From Staphylococcus sp. CAG:324 (GTDB taxonomy: Bacteria > Bacillota_I > Bacilli_A > ML615J-28 > CAG-313): 64,000 nucleotides of DNA. The stretch lies in the NCBI GenBank assembly GCA_000433035.1, contig FR890797.1:1-64000 (forward strand). The letters run 5' to 3'. The notes beneath the pieces were generated by a model. That model worked only from the letters and a program-made list of their open reading frames with translations, did not search any database and was not told the DNA's origin. This document shows positions 51,353 through 59,503 of the stretch, in pieces. Both the position numbers and the translations under genes were made by a program. Positions within the stretch are counted from its first letter, which is position 1. Each line of letters opens with the position of its first letter.

Positions 51353-53395
51353 TTATTTTTTAAAAATTGTGATACTTGGTTTATCAATAGTATAACTTTG
51401 AACGGCTTTTTCAACAATTCTAGTTCCATCAAAAACCAAAATACTTCCTGGTGCTAAAAACTTTGTATGTTTTTCATAATTATTAGAAAGAATCATTTGA
51501 TATACTTCACCATTTTTAGTCAAAAATCTAATTTGTGGTAAAGCAAACGATGCATCTAATTTCATATATTTATCCATATCAACTACTTCACAACATGTTA
51601 AAGCAAACATTTTTCTTCTTAAAATCAGCAGATCTTTTAAGGTTTCACTTACGTTTAAAGAACTAAACCAATCAATTCCATTGATATCATCACTTTCATT
51701 ATATGAATTATCAATAAAATTTTTACTCCTAAATAATTCTTCTCCCGCATGAATAAAAGGAATTCCTGCTGATAAAATAACCAATCCTAATGATAATTTG
51801 ATGTAATCTATTATTTGATTTGAAGCATACTGTGGTTTTTTCATTCTAATTAAATCATATAAAGTATAATTATCATGGCATTCCACATAATTAATAGACT
51901 GATTGACCATAACAAATTTTCGATTATGATAATAGTAACCCTTTATTAATTTAAAGATTTCATTTTTTGATAAACTCTCCCCCATTATATATCCACTATT
52001 GGCATCAATTCCTCTTAATTTATTACGAAAATAATCATTAAAAAAGGAAATCATAGGAATTTTATTGGCATTATCTAAATTGGATCTTTGACTAGGCTCT
52101 ACATCAACATCCATATTCCAACCTTCGCCATAAATCATAGTTTGAGAATTTATAACTTTTGTTTTATTGACAATTAACTTCATTGTATCAAGATCAATTA
52201 ATCCCATTAAGTCAAAACGAAATCCATCAATCTTGTAAAAAGTTTGAAAGAACTCAATACTATCCACAATTAATTTTCTAACCATAAGATGATTTGTACA
52301 AAGATCATTGCCACACCATGATGCATTAGTTAAAAAACCTAATTTATCTGTCCTAAAAGTATATCCAGGAACCAATTTTTCTAACGGAAACCAATTACTA
52401 TCAAAAACGTGGTTAAAAACAACATCCATATTCACACCAAAACCAATTGAATGAATGGTATCAATCAATTGCTTTAATTCATTTATTCGTTGATAAGCAT
52501 CATTGGGTTGAGTACTAAAAAATCCACTCGGTACCATATATTGCATGGGATTGTATCCCCAATTATACTTAAAATTGACATCTTTAGAATCTTTGTTATT
52601 CTCATCAACACCACCAAAAGCAAATATTGGCAAGAATTGAATATGTGTGATTGGTATATTTTTTAGATAACCTAATCCATAATCTTGATGAAGAGAATGG
52701 CTTAAAGCCTCATATGTTCCCTTATTTATAGCATTCGTTTTTATTGTTGCATCTCTAATATTTAACTCATATATACAACTATCAAATTTAGAAAGATTAT
52801 TATTTTGATAATAATCATATTTCATCTTGTATGTCTTATTTTTATCAATCACATAGTTAAATTCATGATTAGCATTGCTAGAAATTGCATACGGATCTAA
52901 AGTTTTTTCAAATTCTTCATTAATTCTAAATTCATAATAATATTTGCAACCATCCAAATCACGAGGAATGGTCGTTTCCCATAAACCATGATTTAAATAA
53001 TATAGTTTATATGTATCATTTTCGACAATAACATTTATTTCTTTTACAACAGGTGACCAAATTCTAAAAATTGTTTTTGATTTATCATATTTAAAACCCA
53101 ACCAACCATCAAAATAATATTTTTTATCAAAAAATGGTGATCTAGTAATTTTACCTAAATATAAAAATTCTCTGCCAACATCTAAAATTTCAATATATGT
53201 ATCTATATGAGGTTCTAATTCCTCACTACTTTTCAAATATAGATGTTGATACTCTTCTTTCATTTCTACATGTTCTATATTTAATACTATATTTTTCTTA
53301 TCCGTTTTGGCATATATGAATTTATCACTAATAGAAATTTTATTTGAAAGAATAATCTTAACATCGTAAAAATCCTCTAAATATGCCCAAAACAT
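51353..53395 (-). CDS. pulA: Type I pullulanase, GH13 debranching enzyme
   Basis: The enzyme hydrolyses alpha-1,6 bonds in glycogen, limit dextrins and pullulan. An N-terminal beta domain is followed by a CBM48 region (about 98-180), then the catalytic barrel with the type I pullulanase signature YNWGYNP (277-283). Region I is MDVVFNHV (323-330). The catalytic residues are D395 in GFRFDLMG, E424 in YGEGWN and D508 in CHDN. No signal peptide means it is cytosolic and acts on internal glycogen or imported maltodextrins. It follows the LytTR/membrane-protein run with an AAAGGAGG site. Confidence 0.95.
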   Translation of the reverse strand: MFWAYLEDFYDVKIILSNKISISDKFIYAKTDKKNIVLNIEHVEMKEEYQHLYLKSSEELEPHIDTYIEILDVGREFLYLGKITRSPFFDKKYYFDGWLGFKYDKSKTIFRIWSPVVKEINVIVENDTYKLYYLNHGLWETTIPRDLDGCKYYYEFRINEEFEKTLDPYAISSNANHEFNYVIDKNKTYKMKYDYYQNNNLSKFDSCIYELNIRDATIKTNAINKGTYEALSHSLHQDYGLGYLKNIPITHIQFLPIFAFGGVDENNKDSKDVNFKYNWGYNPMQYMVPSGFFSTQPNDAYQRINELKQLIDTIHSIGFGVNMDVVFNHVFDSNWFPLEKLVPGYTFRTDKLGFLTNASWCGNDLCTNHLMVRKLIVDSIEFFQTFYKIDGFRFDLMGLIDLDTMKLIVNKTKVINSQTMIYGEGWNMDVDVEPSQRSNLDNANKIPMISFFNDYFRNKLRGIDANSGYIMGESLSKNEIFKLIKGYYYHNRKFVMVNQSINYVECHDNYTLYDLIRMKKPQYASNQIIDYIKLSLGLVILSAGIPFIHAGEELFRSKNFIDNSYNESDDINGIDWFSSLNVSETLKDLLILRRKMFALTCCEVVDMDKYMKLDASFALPQIRFLTKNGEVYQMILSNNYEKHTKFLAPGSILVFDGTRIVEKAVQSYTIDKPSITIFKK

Positions 53396-53413
53396 AATTG
53401 CATCCTCCTTTAA

Positions 53414-53968
53414 TTATTCATCACTATCAGAATCATCATAACCTTTTTTACTATTTTCAATAATAATAAAAGTACCTATTCCCACACAAATGGTAGTTAG
53501 AAAACCAAATATCAATGATACTCCCCAACTCACTTCTTCTTTTAACCATTTGCCACCAGGAATATAAAACTTTTTAGTATTCACTTCGCTAATCTCTTCA
53601 AAATTTTTATATTTTATCTCCAATTCCAATGTTCCAGTTTGCCAATTTTGGATAGTATAATTGATTTCATAATGTTGCAAATCTTTATTATCAGATTGAT
53701 GATATTCTATATTTTGCGATATTTGTTCTAAACCAGAAATTCTAGATGTAATTTGTTCAATAATGATTACTTCTTTTGTATCCCAACTCAGCGTAAGTTC
53801 CACTTTCATTTTGCCTCTATCACGAATTTTTGCTATCTTAAATTCAAAATTTTTAAATTCAACACTATCTGTTTCCGCAAATATGCCTTTATCTGAATTT
53901 TTTATATGAACAAATAACCCCATCAATATTATAACCAAAATAACAACTATTTTACTAATTTTTCTCAT
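53414..53968 (-). CDS. Membrane-anchored extracytoplasmic protein, unknown
   Basis: The 184-residue protein has an N-terminal signal-anchor (about 4-22), an extracytoplasmic beta-rich domain (ELTLSWDTKEVIIIEQITSR, HYEINYTIQNWQTGTLELEI) and a second membrane helix near the C-terminus (about 149-170). A short acidic tail ends in DDSDSDE. I know no family for it. Its stop is 19 bases from pulA, and its start overlaps the DUF3021-like gene. Confidence 0.7.
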   Translation of the reverse strand: MRKISKIVVILVIILMGLFVHIKNSDKGIFAETDSVEFKNFEFKIAKIRDRGKMKVELTLSWDTKEVIIIEQITSRISGLEQISQNIEYHQSDNKDLQHYEINYTIQNWQTGTLELEIKYKNFEEISEVNTKKFYIPGGKWLKEEVSWGVSLIFGFLTTICVGIGTFIIIENSKKGYDDSDSDE

Positions 53969-54414
53969 TATCGATCGCGCTCCTTAAAATTTTTTAAATT
54001 TTTATTCAAGGAGTCATTGCTATTTTTGACTCTTATAATAGAGATGACAATAATAATAATAAGCCCAATAAGCAAAGATATAATGGTTGATATCAACAAT
54101 TTAACATTATATACAAAATCATAGATATATAAATAATATCCAACTATCAATATAATGAATGATAAAAATAAATATACGATTATAACTTGTACCACAATTG
54201 TGATATTATTTATTCTAAAGAAAATGGATAGTAAAAAACTTGCAAGAGCACAAACAATCCCTAAAATTAATAAATTTTTAGCAAATCCAGTATCTTGATA
54301 AATGTATTCAGAAATAGTGGCAAACATAATAGTAATAATGGCAAAAATTGTTAAGAACATTATAAAGTAATTCGTAATATGTTTTTTCATATGTAACTTT
54401 TTCTTGTGTTTCAT
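53968..54414 (-). CDS. Four-helix membrane protein, DUF3021-like
   Basis: The product of 148 residues has four membrane helices (about 14-33, 45-66, 73-95 and 105-127), a basic N-terminus and a Lys/Asn-rich tail. It sits directly downstream of a LytTR gene, the usual context of DUF3021 proteins, which are believed to control their LytTR partner from the membrane. The assignment rests mainly on context and topology. Confidence 0.65.
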   Translation of the reverse strand: MKHKKKLHMKKHITNYFIMFLTIFAIITIMFATISEYIYQDTGFAKNLLILGIVCALASFLLSIFFRINNITIVVQVIIVYLFLSFIILIVGYYLYIYDFVYNVKLLISTIISLLIGLIIIIVISIIRVKNSNDSLNKNLKNFKERDR

Positions 54415-54425
54415 TCTATACCCTC

Positions 54426-54863
54426 CTACCCATTTAATTTTTGTTTGAAAGCATGAGCATAAACACGCGTTATAATCATTCTTTCACTATTCACTAATAC
54501 TGCACTAATTCTACCATTAACAAGTGTACTTACTTTTTCAATTTTATTAATATTTAAAATAATTGTTCTTGCAATTTGAATAAAGGATGTCCTCGATAAC
54601 ATTTCTGATAACTCTTGAAGTTTATAATTTACTTCATATACATTTTTTTCAACATACGCAAAAACTCTATTTTCGACAGCTTCAAAATAATAAATGTCAT
54701 CTAAATTTAAAACATAGATTTCACCATCTAATTTTCCATTGACAGTTATATAACTTGTATGAATATAATTACTAATCTTAGTTATCTTACTATCAATCTC
54801 CCGACATTTTATGAGAATTTCCGTTTCCTCTAAATTGGGAATTTCATCTATTTGAAGTTTCAT
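54426..54863 (-). CDS. LytTR-type DNA-binding regulator
   Basis: The C-terminal two thirds form a LytTR domain: GEIYVLNLDDIYYFEAVENR, then VFAYVEKNVYEVNYKLQELS, FIQIARTIILNINKIEKV and VLVNSERMIITRVYAHAFKQ. There is no receiver domain, so it is a stand-alone regulator like those paired with DUF3021 membrane proteins. LytTR proteins bind direct repeats upstream of their own operons. ATG follows GAGGTGACTT. Confidence 0.9.
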   Translation of the reverse strand: MKLQIDEIPNLEETEILIKCREIDSKITKISNYIHTSYITVNGKLDGEIYVLNLDDIYYFEAVENRVFAYVEKNVYEVNYKLQELSEMLSRTSFIQIARTIILNINKIEKVSTLVNGRISAVLVNSERMIITRVYAHAFKQKLNG

Positions 54864-54880
54864 AAGTCACCTCGATTCTT

Positions 54881-55705
54881 TTATTTAAAACGATTTCGAT
54901 ATGTACATTTTTTACACAATTCAAAATACGGTTTTCGTTTATTAAACCCTGATATTGCTTCTAAATAGTTACTATTTTGTAACAATGTAGAAAAATCATC
55001 AATAAATAGATTGCCAATTTTAGTGCTTCCTTTATAATCGAGACAGCACAAACAAAGCGATCCATCATTTAAAATAGCAAATTGTTTCTTGCCACCAAGA
55101 CATCTAGTTAAATTCGTATTATATGAATGGTCCAATGATGGCCATATAAATTCATCAGCCTCTGAAATATGAATATTTTTACTTGTTTTCGCCTTTTCTT
55201 TATATACTTCTAATATGTTTTGGTTTAAACTTTTCGTTTCTACATTGTCTTTATTATTCCATAAGCGCAAATTTATCGCAACTAAACTTTTTTCTTGCTC
55301 TCTTTTTAATAAAAAACTATTCAAATTATGAATATAGTTTTCCCTTTCAACATCATTAAATTGAATTAGACATTGCAAAGAAATATTAATTTTTTTTAAA
55401 TAATGATACTTCATTAATGAATTACTATACTGATGAATTAATATTCCATTCGTTGTTATGGCAAAATTAAGTTTTTTGTTTTCACAATATTCTAGTATTT
55501 GTAAAAAATGATTGTGTAAAGTGGGTTCACCTAAAACATGAAAATAAATTAAATCAACATATTTTTCAATTTTATCAACAAGTTTTTTAAACTGATCTAA
55601 AGACATAAATTGATGTGTACTATCATTTGATGAAGGACAAAAATGACAATTTAAATTACATGCTGTAGTTATCTCAATATAAAAAATAAATTTTTTATTC
55701 TTCAT
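54881..55705 (-). CDS. Radical SAM protein with SPASM-like C-terminus
   Basis: The cluster motif TTACNLNCHFCPSS gives the CX3CX2C pattern for the S-adenosylmethionine 4Fe-4S cluster. VLGEPTLHNHF and ITTNGILI follow the radical SAM barrel. The C-terminal part has CLGGKKQFAILNDGSLCLCC and FELCKKC, a SPASM-like set of cysteines for an auxiliary cluster. Such enzymes modify peptides or proteins or serve in cofactor chemistry. No short precursor peptide gene is visible beside it. I take ATG 55705, which overlaps the upstream stop. Confidence 0.88.
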   Translation of the reverse strand: MKNKKFIFYIEITTACNLNCHFCPSSNDSTHQFMSLDQFKKLVDKIEKYVDLIYFHVLGEPTLHNHFLQILEYCENKKLNFAITTNGILIHQYSNSLMKYHYLKKINISLQCLIQFNDVERENYIHNLNSFLLKREQEKSLVAINLRLWNNKDNVETKSLNQNILEVYKEKAKTSKNIHISEADEFIWPSLDHSYNTNLTRCLGGKKQFAILNDGSLCLCCLDYKGSTKIGNLFIDDFSTLLQNSNYLEAISGFNKRKPYFELCKKCTYRNRFK

Positions 55706-56261
55706 CTTTTGATTCTTCAAATTCAACATCAATTAATTTATCATCTTTTGATGTACCATCCATTTTACTATTCTCTTTACTAGCAACAATCAATAAAATG
55801 AAGCCATATAGTATAATTACAATATCAATCACTCGTAAAATCCATATTCCAATATTTTCAATTCCACAGAAAATTAACATGAAAGCAATCATTAATTTAT
55901 ATAATGATTTACCAAATAAATCCAATAGATTTTTCTCCATAATAGCAATGATTACTGTATAAATTAAAAAAACAATTCCTAAAATAAATGATATTAACCC
56001 AATAGGAATAAATAAAATAGCAAGACCAAACAATATTTTAAAAATTCCATCATATAAAAAAGTCATATTTACAAAAGTTCCAACTTTTTTAGTATGATTA
56101 TAAACAAAAAGGGAAAAACCTCCAATAATTATTAAAATTATTCCTAACATTTTAACAATGATATCAATGAGTTCCTTGCCAAAAGGCCAAACAATAAAAG
56201 CAAAAATAGCCCCTACAATAATGTAATAAGCTCCTATGAATGATTTTTTATAATTATGCAT
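55695..56261 (-). CDS. HdeD-like membrane protein (DUF308 type)
   Basis: The 188-residue protein has six hydrophobic helices in short pairs (YIIVGAIFAFIVWPFG, MLGIILIIIGGFSLFVYN, GIFKILFGLAILFIPIGLIS). This repeated small-loop pattern resembles HdeD/DUF308 proteins. An acidic tail (DVEFEESKDEE) is cytosolic. Its function is unknown. The radical SAM start lies in its last codons. Confidence 0.65.
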   Translation of the reverse strand: MHNYKKSFIGAYYIIVGAIFAFIVWPFGKELIDIIVKMLGIILIIIGGFSLFVYNHTKKVGTFVNMTFLYDGIFKILFGLAILFIPIGLISFILGIVFLIYTVIIAIMEKNLLDLFGKSLYKLMIAFMLIFCGIENIGIWILRVIDIVIILYGFILLIVASKENSKMDGTSKDDKLIDVEFEESKDEE

Positions 56262-56273
56262 AAAAATACCTTT

Positions 56274-56612
56274 CTATAAATTATTTTTTGTAAAAAGTTT
56301 AATATTTTTGTTTGGCATTACTTCATCCTCAAATACAATCGTACAATCTTCATCTATATACCATTTATTTAAATTTTGATAAGAATAATCTAAAATAATA
56401 GCTTTTTTCTTGTAATAACAAACATGAACCAATTGATTATCAACAAAATATCGTATGCGATATCTACGAAAAAAAACTAAATAAACAATTAAGATAATCC
56501 AAGGAATAATTCCTAAAAAAATTGCAATCATTTGAAATAATTCCCAATTCTTACCTAATTCATCAGCTGGAACATTTTCCAATAATTGAAAAAAAATATT
56601 ATTATTTAACAT
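56274..56612 (-). CDS. Hypothetical single-pass membrane protein
   Basis: This 112-residue protein has one membrane helix (about 27-48, MIAIFLGIIPWIILIVYLVF) followed by a basic RRYRIRYF stretch and a small cytosolic domain ending in EDEVMPNKNIKLF. The positive-inside rule puts the C-terminal domain in the cytosol. Its start overlaps the end of the upstream gene by 11 bases. I do not recognise a family. Confidence 0.6.
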   Translation of the reverse strand: MLNNNIFFQLLENVPADELGKNWELFQMIAIFLGIIPWIILIVYLVFFRRYRIRYFVDNQLVHVCYYKKKAIILDYSYQNLNKWYIDEDCTIVFEDEVMPNKNIKLFTKNNL

Positions 56613-57336
56613 TGTTTGTCTCCTTTAATTCTAAAATTCGAATTTTCCATTTTCGATTGATGAACTTAAAAACTTTCTTAGATGTTAAATCAAATAACTT
56701 TTGATATACATAAAGTAAATCATTTTTCAATCCTTCATCTAATAATTTTTGATATACTTTTTCCATATGATTAGCTACTAAATAGTAATAATAATATGCT
56801 TTAACTAACTTTTTTTCTTCATAATATGCATTGGCCAAAAATAATTTAGATAAAATAATAAATTTAAGATCTTCATTGGTCTTGGTTTTTCTATATAAAT
56901 ATTTAGATTTTTCTAACATCTTTTTTGAAGTAATTATAATATGATTATAGTCACAATTATCAAACATCAAGTAAATAGTTTTAACATACCACTCCATCAA
57001 ATATCTAAATTCATCCATACTTGAATTAATTTTAGAAGAATCTTGTAAGACTCCAATAATTTTTTGATACCACCGCTGAACAAAATCCATTCTTAACTCA
57101 CTATTTTGATAAAATTCACTAATTTTAATATAACATTCAACAACCTTTATGCGATCTTTATTAGAAAAAGTCTGCCGATATAGATTTTCTGATATCCTAC
57201 AAGATTTTAAAAATAATTTTTCAGCTTCAATTTTTTTACCAATCGATTCTAAATAAAGAGCCTTATTTAAAGTTTCTGAAAGTTTTATTCTTTTTTCGTC
57301 ATTACTTAAATTTCTTCCCTTAACAAAAGTTTCCAT
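56602..57336 (-). CDS. Helical-repeat (TPR-like) protein, unknown
   Basis: The product is almost all alpha-helix, with paired helices typical of tetratricopeptide repeats (LNKALYLESIGKKIEAEKLF, KLFLANAYYEEKKLVKAYYY). It ends in a very basic FINRKWKIRILELKE segment. No enzyme motif is visible. It may be a scaffold for the following membrane proteins. ATG 57336 is preferred; the first ATG at 57348 abuts the ribosome site. Confidence 0.65.
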   Translation of the reverse strand: METFVKGRNLSNDEKRIKLSETLNKALYLESIGKKIEAEKLFLKSCRISENLYRQTFSNKDRIKVVECYIKISEFYQNSELRMDFVQRWYQKIIGVLQDSSKINSSMDEFRYLMEWYVKTIYLMFDNCDYNHIIITSKKMLEKSKYLYRKTKTNEDLKFIILSKLFLANAYYEEKKLVKAYYYYYLVANHMEKVYQKLLDEGLKNDLLYVYQKLFDLTSKKVFKFINRKWKIRILELKETNNVK

Positions 57337-57412
57337 CTTATATAGCATCCTTTCTTTTTCATTATAACATTTAATTATATTTTTTTCAATTTATTTATCA
57401 ATAATTAAAGTA

Positions 57413-57433
57413 AAAAGGCCTTTTTGGCCTTTT
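57413..57433 (-). terminator. Intrinsic terminator after the DUF523 gene
   Basis: Arms AAAAGGCC and GGCCTTTT with a 5-base loop, followed by a T run on the minus strand, lie seven bases past the stop. Confidence 0.8.
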
Positions 57434-57439
57434 ATAATA

Positions 57440-57877
57440 TTAATTTTTTTTAATATTTGCATAAAAATTGTTCTCATTTAAAATTACAATTCCATTTTTA
57501 TATAATAAATCGGCAGTTATTCCATTCCCATTTACTAAAGTTGAAGAAAAACTTCCATCGTATATTTGACCAAATCCACATGAAGGACTATTACTTTTCA
57601 AAATTGCTAATTGACAATGATGACGAATAGCAATCGAAAGAGTTTCATTTGCTCCCAAAATAAATTCCTTAGTAACATCAATATTGTTACAATTTATTAC
57701 TTTTTTATCTAAAATTTCACTAGGCATTCTAGGAACTCCTAATCCTCCTAATACTTCTGGGCATACAGCTATGAAATGATGATAGTTTTCTAATTCTTTT
57801 ACTTTTGCATTGAAATTATTTTTCCCATTATATTTACAATTCATTCCTAATAAACAACTACTTACTAAAATGTTCAT
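57440..57877 (-). CDS. DUF523-family protein
   Basis: The signature MNILVSSCLLGMNCKYNGKNN opens the protein, then CPEVLGGLGVPRMPSEI and LKSNSPSCGFGQIYDGSFS with conserved Cys. Family members (about 150 residues) are widespread in anaerobes; their cysteine pattern suggests a metal or sulfur role, not proven. ATG 57877 (the second in frame) gives the conserved start and overlaps the DUF2225 stop. Confidence 0.85.
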   Translation of the reverse strand: MNILVSSCLLGMNCKYNGKNNFNAKVKELENYHHFIAVCPEVLGGLGVPRMPSEILDKKVINCNNIDVTKEFILGANETLSIAIRHHCQLAILKSNSPSCGFGQIYDGSFSSTLVNGNGITADLLYKNGIVILNENNFYANIKKN

Positions 57878-58553
57878 CAAGGTCACCTTTTATTTCATTA
57901 TCTTTACTAAAATGATAATTTCCTAAAATTGTATGATCTAAATCATCCTTTGCAAGACAAAGTTGCATTTGATAACTTAAAATATTCTTTTTATATTTTT
58001 CCATTCCAAAATTATCATATAAATATTTTGCATAATCAAACGCTTCATCAAACATAGAAATTCTTCGATATAAATCAACAATGATAAGTCTAACATTTTC
58101 GTCATCTTCTACTTTCAACGATAATTCTAAATACTTTATCGCTTTGCTTCTCATCTGTAATGCTACTTTAAAATTTTTGCTATCATCAGCCATCCAACTA
58201 GCCCTTAAATAACTTATTCCCGCTTTTTTATAATCTCTTGTTTCTAAAAGCATACTAATAAGCATAAATTTTTTTAAAGCAAAATTCAGTTTTTTATCAT
58301 GAAGAATTTGTTGATAAGTTTGATTAAGAATTTCACTTTCTTGAAAATGATCTAATTTTTTGCTAATATCCTCATTTGCATAACCACAAACAGGACATTT
58401 TTCTACCATCAAATGCATTAATGAACGCATCATACCTGGTGGCCTAGTATCTAAATCACGCATTCCAAATGAATTGTTCTCTACCAATTTTTGATAGTGA
58501 TGTTGATGACCACAAATAGCACATTTTTTTTCAATATTTTTGATGTAATCCAT
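57858..58553 (-). CDS. DUF2225 zinc-ribbon/TPR-like protein
   Basis: The N-terminus holds two CxxC pairs (KCAICGHQ and KCPVCGYANED) that probably bind zinc, separated by the DTRPPGMMRSLMHLMV segment typical of DUF2225. The C-terminal two thirds are helical repeats. The family is common in Bacillota with unknown function. It starts four bases after a CobW-type GTPase, within a group of metal-related genes. Confidence 0.85.
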   Translation of the reverse strand: MDYIKNIEKKCAICGHQHHYQKLVENNSFGMRDLDTRPPGMMRSLMHLMVEKCPVCGYANEDISKKLDHFQESEILNQTYQQILHDKKLNFALKKFMLISMLLETRDYKKAGISYLRASWMADDSKNFKVALQMRSKAIKYLELSLKVEDDENVRLIIVDLYRRISMFDEAFDYAKYLYDNFGMEKYKKNILSYQMQLCLAKDDLDHTILGNYHFSKDNEIKGDLDEHFSK

Positions 58554-58557
58554 TTTA

Positions 58558-59496
58558 TTATCTTAAATCCAAAATTGGATTTTTTAATGGTGAAATGACT
58601 TTTATTGAAATAGGAGACAATATTCCTTCCTCTTCTTGATATTCATCTGAATATTCAAACGTCATTCTTGCAACAATATGAACCCAACATTTATTTTTAA
58701 TTTTTACTCCTAACGATTCTTTACATAAATGTCCATATAATTGTACATCATCAGCACAACAAGTCATTGCATATCTACCTGCTATAAAACTACCTTTTGG
58801 TAGTTTTTTCGATATTGTTACAAGAGCATTAAATTCAACAATTCTGTCTTTGTACCTTTCTGGATTTTCAAAAGTATCAATATACCATCTTCCATAATCA
58901 TCATCATTAATTGTAATTACCTCTTGATTCAAATCATATGGAAGCGGATCTTCAAACGCTTTTTTAGTAATTCCATTATCATCCATAATCATAAACTGTG
59001 CATTACTATTCATTAATTTCAAACCCGTTTGATAGGGAGTAATTTTATTTAAATCACTGCATCTATTAAAAACAACCAAATCAGAAACTTCAATCATATC
59101 TTTAAATTTTTGACGCATATTGTTATAATACACCTCAAAAGTAGACGTATCAATAAAGGTTATTGCTTGTGCCATACGATATCCTTCAGGAAAATATATT
59201 TCATTCATATTCCACATACAATTCATTTCTAAAATAACTCTATCAGGCAAATATCTTGTTGCTAATTCACTGAAATATTCTGGTGTCAAATCCACTTGTT
59301 CTGCTACTTTAATTAAAGTCGTATTGTATTTATCAACAAATTCTTGAGAAATTTCTATTTCACCTTCTTCGCATTGGATGACAAGAGTTCTTCCTTTTTT
59401 GGCAAAACCATCTTTTTCAATTGCATCAACTATAAAAGTTGTTTTGCCAGAATCTAAAAAACCATTGATTATAAAAATTGGTATTTCCATCATCAA
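58558..59496 (-). CDS. COG0523/G3E-family GTPase, CobW-like, without the CxCC motif
   Basis: Walker A is NGFLDSGKTTF (residues 11-21). The switch region CEEGEIEI and VVFNRCSDL follow the G3E pattern. The CxCC metal motif of most COG0523 proteins is absent; only LEMNCMWN with one Cys is seen in its place. The C-terminal domain contains FIAGRYAMTCCADDVQLYG, a paired Cys that could bind metal. It is probably a metallochaperone paired with the next upstream gene. Three Met codons at the start make the exact initiation uncertain. Confidence 0.82.
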   Translation of the reverse strand: MMMEIPIFIINGFLDSGKTTFIVDAIEKDGFAKKGRTLVIQCEEGEIEISQEFVDKYNTTLIKVAEQVDLTPEYFSELATRYLPDRVILEMNCMWNMNEIYFPEGYRMAQAITFIDTSTFEVYYNNMRQKFKDMIEVSDLVVFNRCSDLNKITPYQTGLKLMNSNAQFMIMDDNGITKKAFEDPLPYDLNQEVITINDDDYGRWYIDTFENPERYKDRIVEFNALVTISKKLPKGSFIAGRYAMTCCADDVQLYGHLCKESLGVKIKNKCWVHIVARMTFEYSDEYQEEEGILSPISIKVISPLKNPILDLR

Positions 59497-59503
59497 TTTT
59501 CAC

